Source of the DNA: Solirubrobacterales bacterium
GTDB lineage: Bacteria > Actinomycetota > Thermoleophilia > Solirubrobacterales > 70-9
Reading direction: 5' to 3'
Length of the DNA stretch: 64,000 nucleotides
Assembly: GCA_023958085.1 (NCBI GenBank)
Contig: JAMLGI010000001.1
Span: forward strand, 248,001-312,000
Positions 20,594 to 29,500 of the stretch are shown here, in pieces. The notes under the pieces were generated by a model, which saw only the letters and a list, made by a program, of their open reading frames with translations, did no database searches and had not been told where the DNA came from. Numbering within the stretch: position 1 is the first letter of the stretch; each line of letters starts with the position of its first letter. The translations under genes were made by a program, and so were the position numbers.

Positions 20594-20811
20594 CGCGGGA
20601 TCGCCTCGTAACCGGCGTCATCCACAGCGGCGGCGATCACGGAGTCGTCGAGTCCGGATCCGCTGACCCGGAGCAGGTTCGCGCCGGCGTCGGCTTCGGC
20701 GGACGAAACGCCGCCGAGCGCCTCGACCGCCTTGCGGACGTGCGCTTCGCAGTTGGAGCAGCTCATTCCCTCGACTCGGTACTCGCGGATCTGGTCGGAT
20801 TCGATGCTCAT
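20590..20811 (-). CDS. copZ: CopZ-like copper chaperone (heavy-metal-associated domain)
   Basis: 73 residues, a single HMA ferredoxin-like domain with GMSCSNC (Cys18, Cys21) and the terminal DDAGYEA. It would hand Cu(I) to CopA and probably to a CsoR repressor encoded elsewhere. Start ATG 20811 with GAAGGGACC upstream is chosen because the longer frame reading upstream would cover the promoter. The stop overlaps copA by 4 bp. Confidence 0.92.
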   Translation of the reverse strand: MSIESDQIREYRVEGMSCSNCEAHVRKAVEALGGVSSAEADAGANLLRVSGSGLDDSVIAAAVDDAGYEAIPR

Positions 20812-20851
20812 GAAGGTCCCTTCGGATCGCTTGCTGAAACAGGACGAACAC

Positions 20852-20882
20852 TTTATAGCATACCCCCGGGGGGTATTGTCAA
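20852..20882 (-). promoter_or_regulatory. Copper-responsive promoter with CsoR-like operator
   Basis: On the minus strand TTGACA (20882-20877) and TATAAA (20857-20852) are separated by 19 bp. That spacer is filled by a palindrome, ATACCCCC-G-GGGGGTAT at 20860-20876, which matches the G/C-tract inverted repeat typical of CsoR operators (TACCCC...GGGGTA). A repressor sitting between the two boxes would be released by Cu(I). The 19-bp spacing is longer than normal and would also suit a MerR-type activator. Confidence 0.85.
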
Positions 20883-20929
20883 GGGTGCTCGCGAGTCGCC
20901 CGGTATCCAGAAAGTAGAGTTGTTGTTCC

Positions 20930-22759
20930 TTGCCCCGCACCCTCTCACCTGTACAGGCGCTGCTTGAGCGACTTCACGCCGATCACCTCGAGGATCGCTC
21001 CGGTCGTGTCGCCGACTACATCCCGGAACTTGCCGACGCAAACCCGCAGCTGTTCGGGATCGCCATGGTCACCGCCGACGGCTCCGTTTACGAGGTCGGT
21101 GACACCCGGCACGAGTTCACCATCCAGTCGATATCGAAGCCGCTCACCTACGCGCTCGCGCTGGAGGCGGTGGGCGAAGAGGAGGTCCGGCGCCATGTGG
21201 ACGTCGAACCGAGCGGGGAGGCCTTCAACTCGATCACCCTCGAGCCCGGGACCGGCCTGCCGCCCAACCCGATGGTTAACGCCGGTGCGATCGCCACCGC
21301 CTCGTTGATCGAACCGCTCGGATTCGAGAGGCCGATCGACCGCATCCTTCACGAGTACTCGGCTTTTGCCGGACGCGAACTCGCCACGGACGAATCGGTC
21401 TTCGAGTCCGAGAACAAGAGCGGCCATCGCAACCGGGCGATCGCCTGGCTCCTGAAGGGCGCCGGGGTGATCGCCGGTGGAGACGTCGACGGGGTGGTCG
21501 AGACCTACTTCCGGCAGTGTTCGACCCTGGTCGACTGCCGTGACCTGGCGGTGATCGCGGCCACCCTGGCCTCGTCCGGGGTGAACCCGCTCAGCGGCGA
21601 ACGGGTGTTGCGGGAGGACACGGTCCGGGATGTGCTCAGCGTGATGGCGTCCTGCGGGATGTACGACTCGGCCGGCGACTGGCTCTACACGGTCGGCCTG
21701 CCCGCCAAGTCCGGAGTGGCCGGCGGGCTGATCGCGGTCCTTCCCGGTCGGTTGGGTGTCGCCGTTTTTTCGCCCCCGCTTGACGAACACGGAAACACCG
21801 TCCGCGGAATCGCGGTCTGCGAGGAGCTCTCCGAGACACTCGGCCTTCACGTGATGCGCCCCGACCGGCGGCCTGCCCCGCCGATCCGGACGGAACTCAC
21901 CCTGGTCGATTCCCGGTCGAAGCGGATGCGCCCGCGATCGGAGCAGACAACCCTGACCGAACAGGGTTGGCGGGTCCGGGCGCTGGAACTCCAGGGGGAG
22001 ATCTCCTTCGCCGCGGGTGAACTTGTGACCAGAGCCGCGCTGGCCGGGAGCTCGCAGCTTGAGTACGGGGTGCTCGACTTCCGCGCGGTCCGCGGAGTGG
22101 ACCCGATCGACATCCCGATCTTCAGCCACCTGTTCGAGAGTTTCTCCGAAGAGGAGGCCGAACTGGTCCTGTCGGGGGTCGACCGTCTTCCCGACTTCAC
22201 CGCCTCGCTTGACCGTTACCGGGAGCAGCGAGATTTGCCATCGATACGGACCTTTCCCGATCTGGACCTGGCCCTTGAATGGTGCGAGCGGGGCTTGATC
22301 GAGCGTTACGGCGAGCTGGCCGGCGAGAGCGAGCTCGGTCTGGCCCGGCACGGAGCCACAATCGGGATGAGCCCGGAGCAGATCCAGCTGCTGGCTGACA
22401 ATCTTGAACGCCGTTCCTATAGAGCCGGCACGGTGATCTACGGGGTCGATGACGAGAGTGTCGACGAGATGCTGCTGGTGACCGGCGGCAAGCTCAGCAC
22501 CCTGCTCGAACAGCCCGATGGCACCCTGCACCGGATCGCGACCGTGACCCCCGGGATGACCCTGGGCGAGATGGGGATGCTGAGTGGCCTGTCCAAGTTC
22601 GGTATCTCCAGGGCCGATTCGGATGTCGCCGCGTATGCGCTCAGCCGTGAGGGGCTTGACCGGCTCCGGGCGGCCGACCCCGACCTCGCCGCCACCTTCT
22701 TCGAGAACCTGCTGAAGATCCTCGCAGTCCGGGCCGGAAACCTCAGCCAGAACCTCTGA
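20930..22759 (+). CDS. glsA: Glutaminase fused to STAS and cyclic-nucleotide-binding domains
   Basis: 609 residues in three parts. Residues 1-310 are a serine-dependent beta-lactamase-fold glutaminase, with FTIQSISKPL giving the catalytic Ser67-x-x-Lys70, then NPMVNAGAIA and SGVAGGLIAVLPG. Residues 345-460 resemble a STAS domain (RALELQGEISFA...YGVLDFRAVRGVD). Residues 480-609 are a cNMP-binding domain (YRAGTVIYGVDDE, PGMTLGEMGMLSG). It hydrolyses glutamine to glutamate and ammonia; the extra domains suggest control by a nucleotide or a partner protein. The start is TTG 20930, nine bases after TAGAGT; no Shine-Dalgarno is present. It is divergent from copZ. Confidence 0.92.
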   Translation: MPRTLSPVQALLERLHADHLEDRSGRVADYIPELADANPQLFGIAMVTADGSVYEVGDTRHEFTIQSISKPLTYALALEAVGEEEVRRHVDVEPSGEAFNSITLEPGTGLPPNPMVNAGAIATASLIEPLGFERPIDRILHEYSAFAGRELATDESVFESENKSGHRNRAIAWLLKGAGVIAGGDVDGVVETYFRQCSTLVDCRDLAVIAATLASSGVNPLSGERVLREDTVRDVLSVMASCGMYDSAGDWLYTVGLPAKSGVAGGLIAVLPGRLGVAVFSPPLDEHGNTVRGIAVCEELSETLGLHVMRPDRRPAPPIRTELTLVDSRSKRMRPRSEQTTLTEQGWRVRALELQGEISFAAGELVTRAALAGSSQLEYGVLDFRAVRGVDPIDIPIFSHLFESFSEEEAELVLSGVDRLPDFTASLDRYREQRDLPSIRTFPDLDLALEWCERGLIERYGELAGESELGLARHGATIGMSPEQIQLLADNLERRSYRAGTVIYGVDDESVDEMLLVTGGKLSTLLEQPDGTLHRIATVTPGMTLGEMGMLSGLSKFGISRADSDVAAYALSREGLDRLRAADPDLAATFFENLLKILAVRAGNLSQNL

Positions 22760-22790
22760 CCCCGGGGAACCTGGCCCCTAGAGTGAAGGC
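22756..22790 (+). promoter_or_regulatory. Leaderless promoter of the crotonase gene
   Basis: CTGACC at 22756-22761, a 17-nt spacer, TAGAGT at 22779-22784, six bases, then ATG 22791. The -35 box overlaps the stop codon of the glutaminase gene, so the crotonase gene has its own promoter within 31 bp of its neighbour. Confidence 0.6.
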
Positions 22791-23705
22791 ATGCCGGCAC
22801 CCGAGTCCAACCCCGAGTTCGAGACCGTCCTCTACGCCACGGAGGGCCGGATCGCCACGATTACCCTGAACCGCCCCGATCGCCTCAACACGATCGTGCC
22901 GCCGATGCCGGAAGAGATCGAGACGGCGGTGAACCTGGCGACCAGGGACCCCGGGGTCTCGGTGATCGTCCTGCGCGGTGCCGGACGTTCCTTTTGCGCC
23001 GGATACGACTTCGGCGGGGGTTTCCACCACTGGGGCGAGATGCTCGAAACGGACGGCAGGTGGGATCCGGGCAAGGACTTTGCCGCTGCCACCGCGCCGC
23101 AGGTTGCGCCGACCCAGCAGCTGTTCTCGATCTGGCGTTCCTCGAAGCCGGTGATCGCCCAGGTCCACGGCTGGTGTGTCGGTGGCGGCAGCGACTTCGC
23201 GCTTGGTGCCGACATCATCATCGCCAGTGAGGATGCGGTGATCGGCACCCCGTACAGTCGCATGTGGGGCTCATACCTTTCCGGAATGTGGCTCTACCGG
23301 CTTGGTCTGGCCAAGGCCAAGGAGTACGCGCTGACCGGCAAGGCCCTGACCGGAATCGAGGCGGCCGAGATCGAGCTGATCAACCGGGCGGTTCCTTTCC
23401 TCGAACTGGAACGGACGGTCGCCGAGTTCGCGGAGCGGTTGGCGGAGATTCCGCTCTCGCAGCTTTCGGCGATGAAACTGATCGTCAACCAGGCCTACGA
23501 GAACATGGGGCTCGCCTCGACCCAGACCCTCGGGCCGATCCTCGACGGCCTGATGCGCAACACACCGGACGCACTCAGCTTCATCGAGCGTGCGGAAACC
23601 GAAGGCGTGAGGACGGTGATCAGCGAACGCGACGGACTCTTCGGCGATTACAGCCAGGCTCCGCCGGAACGCCGGCCGAACCCGGACAACATCATCGAAC
23701 CCTGA
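22791..23705 (+). CDS. Enoyl-CoA hydratase/isomerase (crotonase) family protein
   Basis: 304 residues. The N-terminal part holds the first oxyanion-hole segment GAGRSFCAGYDFGGGF. The second is WCVGGGSDFALGADIIIASEDAVIGTPYSRMWG, split around Gly-Gly-Gly-Ser. The segment GDTPYSR-like (GTPYSRMWG) and the lack of a clear catalytic Glu pair leave the reaction open: hydratase, isomerase or thioesterase-type. Such proteins in actinobacteria act in fatty acid, sterol or aromatic degradation. It starts from a leaderless promoter. Confidence 0.85.
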   Translation: MPAPESNPEFETVLYATEGRIATITLNRPDRLNTIVPPMPEEIETAVNLATRDPGVSVIVLRGAGRSFCAGYDFGGGFHHWGEMLETDGRWDPGKDFAAATAPQVAPTQQLFSIWRSSKPVIAQVHGWCVGGGSDFALGADIIIASEDAVIGTPYSRMWGSYLSGMWLYRLGLAKAKEYALTGKALTGIEAAEIELINRAVPFLELERTVAEFAERLAEIPLSQLSAMKLIVNQAYENMGLASTQTLGPILDGLMRNTPDALSFIERAETEGVRTVISERDGLFGDYSQAPPERRPNPDNIIEP

Positions 23706-23736
23706 CCCCGGCCCGGGCGACTGGCAGGAACAGGGC

Positions 23737-24165
23737 TCAGATCGAACCGCGCGGCGCGAGCCAGCGGGACTCGAAGCGGAGGTCGCTGTGTTCCAGAATC
23801 CGATCGTAGTCGGCGTCGTAATGGATCACTCCGACCCTCTCAACGTCGGCGATCGCGGCGATCGTCAGGTCGACCGGGGGGATCCGGTGATGGCCTGCCG
23901 ACACCAATTGACCCTGGCAGTCGGAAGCACGCTCCCGCGCCACCTGACCGAGGTCAAAGTCTGGAAGCTGATCGAGCGCGCCCATGAGCTGTCTGAACTG
24001 TTCGCCATTTCGAGCTGAGTAACCGGCCTCAAGTCGGAAGGGGAGGCAGACCCCGAAGGCCCTGGCTCGCAGGTCGGTGGCAAACTCCACGGCCGTTTCA
24101 GGGGGCAGGCCCGGCAACAGGGTGCGGGCCCAGGCGGAGTTATCCAGCAACCAGAGTCTTGACAT
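23737..24165 (-). CDS. PIN-domain toxin, VapC family
   Basis: 142 residues. LWLLDNSAWARTL has the first PIN aspartate, FRLEAGYSAR the central Glu, and IPPVDLTIAAIADVERVGVIHYDADYDRI the second acidic cluster and the final Asp. The domain is complete. The ATG overlaps the stop of the upstream antitoxin gene by one base (TGATG). It is a ribonuclease toxin by family. Confidence 0.86.
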   Translation of the reverse strand: MSRLWLLDNSAWARTLLPGLPPETAVEFATDLRARAFGVCLPFRLEAGYSARNGEQFRQLMGALDQLPDFDLGQVARERASDCQGQLVSAGHHRIPPVDLTIAAIADVERVGVIHYDADYDRILEHSDLRFESRWLAPRGSI

Positions 24166-24437
24166 CAGAGTTCGATCAGGCCCTTGCGTTTGACCTCATC
24201 GGCCGCTTCGACGTCCCAGCTCCCTTCACCGCGGCAGATACGGTCCGCCATTTCTTCGAGGATGCGATCTCCATCCTCCTGGTTGCCGCGCAGCTTGCGT
24301 AGCTTCTCCCTGGCTCCCAGGATGACAAGCTCACCCCAGTCGAGCCGGACCGAGCCGGTCTCATCTCTGAGCTGATCGAGGATCTCCTTCAGCTTCGGAG
24401 TCTCGGTGATCGCATGTCGGGGATGTTTGGTCGGCAC
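24165..24437 (-). CDS. Antitoxin partner of the PIN toxin at 23737
   Basis: 90 residues. The N-terminus VPTKHPRHAITETPKLKEILDQLRDETG is basic and helical, followed by EKLRKLRGNQEDGDRILEEMADRI and an acidic C-terminus. I do not recognise a precise family, but size, overlap with the toxin gene and order are those of a type II antitoxin. The frame is open to 24545, yet GTG 24437 lies six bases after a TACACT -10 box, so the shorter leaderless start is preferred. Confidence 0.72.
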   Translation of the reverse strand: MPTKHPRHAITETPKLKEILDQLRDETGSVRLDWGELVILGAREKLRKLRGNQEDGDRILEEMADRICRGEGSWDVEAADEVKRKGLIEL

Positions 24438-24460
24438 GAGTTCAGTGTAACACCGGTGTC
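24438..24460 (-). promoter_or_regulatory. Promoter and palindrome of the second toxin-antitoxin pair
   Basis: On the minus strand TACACT is followed after 6 nt by the GTG start. Immediately upstream, ACACCGGTGT (24450-24459) is a perfect 10-bp palindrome that would place a repressor against the -10 box. Confidence 0.6.
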
Positions 24461-24546
24461 GTACCGGATTCCAGGTTCCTGCGCAACCGGGCTCGATGTC
24501 GTCGGGTTCGGTCTGGCGCCGTCGGGACTCCGAACCAAAGCTCAAA

Positions 24547-24948
24547 TCATCGCGCTGCCACCGGGTCCGTAACCGACAGACCCAGGTGTCCAGCGACCGT
24601 CTTCATCGTGGTGTCGTGGCTGGCGAGCGTGACCGGGGCGCCGATCAGGACCGCGGTCGCCAGGTGGAGTGCGTCGAGCGTCTTCACGTGCCGCTCAATG
24701 GACTCGGCGACGGCGTGGGTTTCCCGGGTGATCTCCAGCATTCCGACCCGGTCCAGGAGCGGGCCCCCGTCCGTGAGCGGCCGGCCGTCGCGGCGCAGCA
24801 CCCGGATCACCTCGGTCCGCAGAAGACGAGAGGACACATAAGCCGTCTCCGGGGTATCCATCCAGGACAGCAGCCGCTCTCGCTCGGGCACATCCAGAAT
24901 CGTGCGGAGCGCCACCGAGGAGTCGAGATAGACGATCTCCTCGGCCAC
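24547..24948 (-). CDS. PIN-domain toxin, VapC family
   Basis: 133 residues. EEIVYLDSSVALRTIL carries the first aspartate, SSRLLRTEVIRVL the central Glu, and KTLDALHLATAVLI the second acidic residue. SHDTTMKTVAGHLGL forms the C-terminal strand and final Asp. Start GTG 24948, with GGAG 10 nt upstream, is chosen over the longer frame because the latter would read through the antitoxin. Three bases separate it from the antitoxin stop. Confidence 0.85.
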   Translation of the reverse strand: MAEEIVYLDSSVALRTILDVPERERLLSWMDTPETAYVSSRLLRTEVIRVLRRDGRPLTDGGPLLDRVGMLEITRETHAVAESIERHVKTLDALHLATAVLIGAPVTLASHDTTMKTVAGHLGLSVTDPVAAR

Positions 24949-24950
24949 GG

Positions 24951-25229
24951 TCAGTGATCTCCGTGCATCTCGTCGAGCAGCGCGTCGACCTGAGCGTCGG
25001 TGTAGGTCGGCCCACCCGGGCGGCGGGGCCACGGCGCGGGCGTTGCTGAGGGGGGTGTGTAGCGGCCCTCGCGTTCGAGTCGGGCCAGGACGGTGTCGTG
25101 TTCCCGCACGGTGCTGACCCGCCAGCGCGGTTTCCCGCGCTCGGTCACGACGACATCTTCGGTATCGGTGACTCGATCGAGCATGGCCGCGGTCCGCTGA
25201 TTCAGCTCACGCTTAGTGATCCGCTGCAT
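24951..25229 (-). CDS. Phd/YefM-type antitoxin
   Basis: 92 residues. MQRITKRELNQRTAAMLDRV followed by DVVVTERGKPRWRVSTV is the Phd/YefM fold: an N-terminal helix pair and a beta-strand that make the DNA-binding dimer. The C-terminal YTDAQVDALLDEMHGDH is the toxin-binding tail. It precedes the PIN toxin in the same operon. The ATG lies seven bases after a TACAAT -10 box (25242-25237), so the transcript is leaderless or nearly so. Confidence 0.85.
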   Translation of the reverse strand: MQRITKRELNQRTAAMLDRVTDTEDVVVTERGKPRWRVSTVREHDTVLARLEREGRYTPPSATPAPWPRRPGGPTYTDAQVDALLDEMHGDH

Positions 25230-25261
25230 ACCAGCGATTGTACTACGTATGTCTGACAGCT
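25230..25261 (-). promoter_or_regulatory. Leaderless promoter of the Phd-type antitoxin; hairpin at ychF end
   Basis: TACAAT on the minus strand (25242-25237) is seven bases from the antitoxin ATG, and TACGTA just upstream is self-complementary. GTCTGA-cagct-TCAGAC at 25251-25267 forms a short hairpin over the ychF stop codon, which could act as a weak terminator or as an operator. Confidence 0.55.
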
Positions 25262-26338
25262 TCAGACGTTGAACTTGAAGTCGACCACGTCGCCGTCGGC
25301 CATCACGTACTCCTTGCCTTCGAGCCGGACCTTGCCGGCCGCTTTGGCGTCAGCCATTGATCCGTACTCGACCAGGTCGTCGAAGGAGATGATCTCGGCC
25401 TTGATGAAGCCGCGCTGGAAGTCGGTGTGGATCGCCCCGGCAGCCTCGGGGGCGGTGTCGCCCTTGTGGATCTGCCAGGCACGGGTTTCCTTGGGACCGG
25501 CGGTCAGGTAGGTCTGAAGGCCGAGCGTTTCAAAGCCGACCCGGGCGAGCACATCCAGCCCCGGTTCCTCCACCCCGATGTCGGCCAGCATCTCGCGGGC
25601 CTCCTCCTCGTCGTCGAGTTCGACCAGTTCGGCCTCGAACTTGGCGTCGAGAAAGATCGCCTCGGCCGGGGCGACCAGCTCGCGCATCTCCGCCTTCAGG
25701 TTCTCGTCCGCGAGCTCGTCTGTATCGCAGTTGAACACGTAGAGCAGCGGCTTGGCGGTCATCAGGTGGAGTTCCCGGAGCGGAGCCGGGTCGAGGCCGG
25801 CCTCGAAGATTCCCTTGCCGCCTTCGAGGGTCTCCTTCGCTTCCTCCGCGGCCGCGACCAGCGGGGCCAGGTCCTGATCGCGTTTGGCTTCCTTGGCCAG
25901 TCGCGGCAGCGAGTTCTCGATCGTCTGCAGGTCCGCCAGGATCAGCTCCATCCGGATCGTCTCGATGTCGTTCCGCGGTTCGATCTCGCCGGCGACGTGA
26001 CTCACGTCATCGTCGTGGAATACGCGGGTGACCTGGCAGATCGCGTCCGACTCCCGGATGTTGGCGAGGAACTTGTTGCCCATCCCCTCGCCCTCGGAGG
26101 CACCCTTGACGATTCCGGCGATGTCCACGAACTGCACGGTGGCCGGCAGGATCTTCTCCGAGCCGTAGATCCCGGCCAGCTGTTCAAGCCGGGGGTCGGG
26201 CACCCCGACCACACCGACGTTCGGCTCGATCGTCGCGAACGGGTAGTTCGCCGCCAGCACGTCGTTCTTGGTCAGGGCGTTGAACAGGGTGGACTTGCCC
26301 GCGTTGGGCAGGCCGACAATGCCGATAGAGAGAGCCAT
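25262..26338 (-). CDS. ychF: Obg-like P-loop ATPase YchF
   Basis: 358 residues, full length. The P-loop GLPNAGKST is at 9-17 and [18 protein letters not shown] covers the switch region. [19 protein letters not shown] supplies G3, and VFNCDTDE replaces the usual NKxD, as in YchF, which prefers ATP. A coiled-coil insertion and a C-terminal TGS-like domain ([18 protein letters not shown] to [15 protein letters not shown]) complete it. It is a conserved ribosome-associated regulator of translation and oxidative stress. Upstream TAACCT lies eight bases before the ATG, giving another short-leader start. Confidence 0.97.
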   Translation of the reverse strand: MALSIGIVGLPNAGKSTLFNALTKNDVLAANYPFATIEPNVGVVGVPDPRLEQLAGIYGSEKILPATVQFVDIAGIVKGASEGEGMGNKFLANIRESDAICQVTRVFHDDDVSHVAGEIEPRNDIETIRMELILADLQTIENSLPRLAKEAKRDQDLAPLVAAAEEAKETLEGGKGIFEAGLDPAPLRELHLMTAKPLLYVFNCDTDELADENLKAEMRELVAPAEAIFLDAKFEAELVELDDEEEAREMLADIGVEEPGLDVLARVGFETLGLQTYLTAGPKETRAWQIHKGDTAPEAAGAIHTDFQRGFIKAEIISFDDLVEYGSMADAKAAGKVRLEGKEYVMADGDVVDFKFNV

Positions 26339-26490
26339 CGCCCGACAGGTTATGTCCCGTCAGGCAAGCCCGCTTTCAAGTCACCGGAGACCGGTGTGGG
26401 TCAACGGCGGCCCGCGTCGATCAGGGCGTGCATCATCCCGTCGGTCATCTCGGAAGTTGGGGGAACCGCATCGGCCGTGGGTCACCGGGG

Positions 26491-26519
26491 TTGATCCGGG
26501 TGAGGGGCTGGTTGATAAT
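26491..26519 (+). promoter_or_regulatory. Promoter of the DUF6351 protein gene
   Basis: TTGATC at 26491-26496, 17-nt spacer, GATAAT at 26514-26519, five bases, then ATG 26525. It has strong similarity to sigma-70-type consensus and implies leaderless translation of a secreted protein. Confidence 0.7.
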
Positions 26520-26524
26520 CGGCC

Positions 26525-29500
26525 ATGAACTTGTCGGGACGCGTGAATGGGACGGTGAGGGACTTGGCAGGCTGGGGCTGCGGGGCGAACGGAATCGAGG
26601 GTCCACGTCGTGCCGTGTTCCTGGTTGGCACCCTTGTTGCGATGTTGCTGTCGGTCGCGACGGCACTGGTGCCGGCGCAGGCCTCCGCCGAAGCGCCGGG
26701 CGGTGACGTGCCCTCGATCTCGGAGCAGTTCTCGATCCGGACGGTTTCCTCGCGTCCGGAGATGGTCAGTGGTGGTGACGCGCTGGTCGAGCTGCGGGTT
26801 CCTCCGGGCGTCGATCTCGAGGGGCTCTCCGTGCTGGTGGGCGGCAACGACCGGACCGCTGACTTCGCCCCGGTTCCCGGCGATCCGAACCTGTTGCGAG
26901 GAATGATCACTCTGCCCCAGGCTGAGCTGAACACGGTGGTCGCAACTCTCCCCGGCTATCCGGACCGAACCCTGTACCTGGTCAACCACCCGACCACCGG
27001 CCCGATCCTTTCCGGCCCGCACCAGCAGCCGTTCACCTGCACCACCGCCCTGCCGACGAACGGGCTGGGCGCGCCGCTCGACGCCGACTGCTCGGTCGCG
27101 GCCACCGTCACCTACCAGTACAGAAAGGCGCAGGGAGCGGGGTACCTGCCGCTGGCCGATCCGTCCGCGCCCTACCCGGCGGACGGTGCGATGACCACCA
27201 CCAGCGAGGGGAAGACCGTGCCCTTCGCGGTGGCGGTCGAACGCGGGGTGATCAACCGGGCGATCTACACGATCCAGACCCTGATCGACGTCGGTCCCGG
27301 ATCGACCCAGGTCCGGGCAGGTCAGGGATTCAACGGCAAGATGGTCTTCAACTTCGGCGGCGGCTGCGAGGCCGGATACCACCAGGGCCAGCAGGGGGGT
27401 GGTGTCAACGGGATCGTCGGGTCCGGCTATGCCTTCGGACAGTCCACCCTGAACGTGTTCGGCAACCGCTGTTCCGATCACGTCTCGGCCGAAACCCTCT
27501 CGATGGTCAAGGAGCGTTTCAGCGAGAACTGGGCGCCGATCAAGGCAACCATCGGGACCGGCGGCTCCGGCGGCTCGATGGCCCAGCAGATGCTGAACAA
27601 CAACTTCCCGGGGCTGCTCGACGGTTCGATCCTCGGCAACTCCTTCCCCGACAACACCTTCGCCGCCAACCTGCTGATGGACTGCCGGATCGTGGATAGC
27701 TTCGTGGACGCGGCCGGCTGGACCGAAGCCGAAAAACACGCGGTCAAGGGAGGCGGGATCGAGCAGACCTGCGACCGGACCTTCCAGGCCTTCGGGGCCA
27801 ACTTCTTCAACCCGGCGGACTGCCCTCCGACGGTGCCGGCCCCGAATCGCTACAACGCGACGACCAACCCGACCGGGCTGCGCTGCGTGGTCTTTGATGG
27901 CAACCGGAACGTGTGGGGAACCGACCCCGGAACCGGATTCGCCCGCCAGCCGATCGACAACATCGGGGTCCAGTACGGGCTTGGGGCGCTTCGGGACGGA
28001 ACGATCACTCCGGCGCAGTTCATAGGGCTGAACCAGAACGTCGGCAGCCTCGATCACGACGGTGTTCCGCAACCGGGGCGCCGGACAGCTTCGGCAGAGT
28101 CTCTGGAGATCGCCTATCGATCGGGTGGAATGAACGAGGGCGGTGCCGGGGCCCAGGGCATCCCGGTTCTCGACAACCGGGACCACTCGATCGAGATCAC
28201 CGAGAACGGCCATCACACGATCCACGCCCTCTCGATGCGGGCGAGGATGAGCGCGGCGGCAGGTGGGGCGACAGTCCCGCACGTGATCTACACCTCGCCG
28301 ACCGGCAACCTGACCCCGGGTCTCTCGGTCCAGAACCTGATCCCCCGGATGGCCGGCTGGATTGACAACATCCAGGCTGACCAGCGACCGGTCAGCCCCC
28401 GGATCAAGGCGGTCGAGGGCTGGCCCGCCACCCTCACCGACTCCTGCTTCGATGCCACCGGGAACGTGATCGCCGAAGAGACCGCCTCGGTTGATTCCGG
28501 CACTTGCGGTTCGCTCTTTCCGAGCGGGCTGGCGGCCCGGCAGATCGCCGGTGGACCACTGGCCAACGACGTTCTGAAGTGCCAGTTGAAGCTGGTCACC
28601 CCGGCCGACTACCCGCCTGGCCTGACCGAGACGGAACTCGATCAGATCCGGGCGGTCTTTCCGGACGGAGTCTGCGACTACTCGAAGCCCGGGGTCGAGC
28701 AGGAGACCCCGCGGGACAGCTGGCGGGCACTGCCGCTGACGGGAGCTACGGACATCGCTCCGCCCGACACCGCGATCTCCTCCGCCCCGGTCGGAGTGGG
28801 GGCTGCCCCGGAGGTGGAGTTCCGCTTCTCCTCAACCGAGACCGGAACCCGGTTCGAGTGCCGCCTGGACAGCGATGAAGAGTCCGGCTTCGGCCACTGC
28901 GAATCCGGGCAGCCCTACACGGATCTCGCCGACGGACTCCACACCTTTGCCGTGAGGGCGATCGACGGTGCCGGGAACCCGGACCCGACCCCGGCGACCT
29001 TCACCTTCCGGGTCGGTGAGCCACAGCCCGCAGCTTCGCTCCAGCCACAGGAACACGACTTCGGCTGGATCGAGGTCGGCAGGGAGGCGGAGAAGGTCTT
29101 CACGCTGGCGAGCGTCGGTGACGCCGACCTCGAGGTCGGCGCGGCCACGCTGACCGGTCCCGGGGCCGGAGACTTCACGATCAGCGCCGATGGCTGCAGC
29201 GGGATTTCCGTCCCGGCCGGCCAGGACTGCCCGGTCACGGTCCGGTTCTCCCCGAACGGGCCCGGCCTCCGCCAGGCGGCACTCCGCATGGAGCTGAACG
29301 ACACCGCGGGGGCGGCGGAAGCTTGGCTCGTGGGCGCGGGAACGGAGATTCAACCCCCGGTCACCCCCAGGGCAGGACTCGGGATCGGCAGGCTCAGACT
29401 CACCGGGCCCCGGGTACGGCGACACAAGCGGTACGCCCGGCTCGGTGTCACCTGCTCGCTGGTCGTGATGACCCGCTGCTCGGGCCGGGTCCGTTTGATG

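Noticed and set aside
20945-22531. 528-residue open frame antisense to the glutaminase
   Set aside because: No recognisable domain; the plus-strand frame carries three intact domains.
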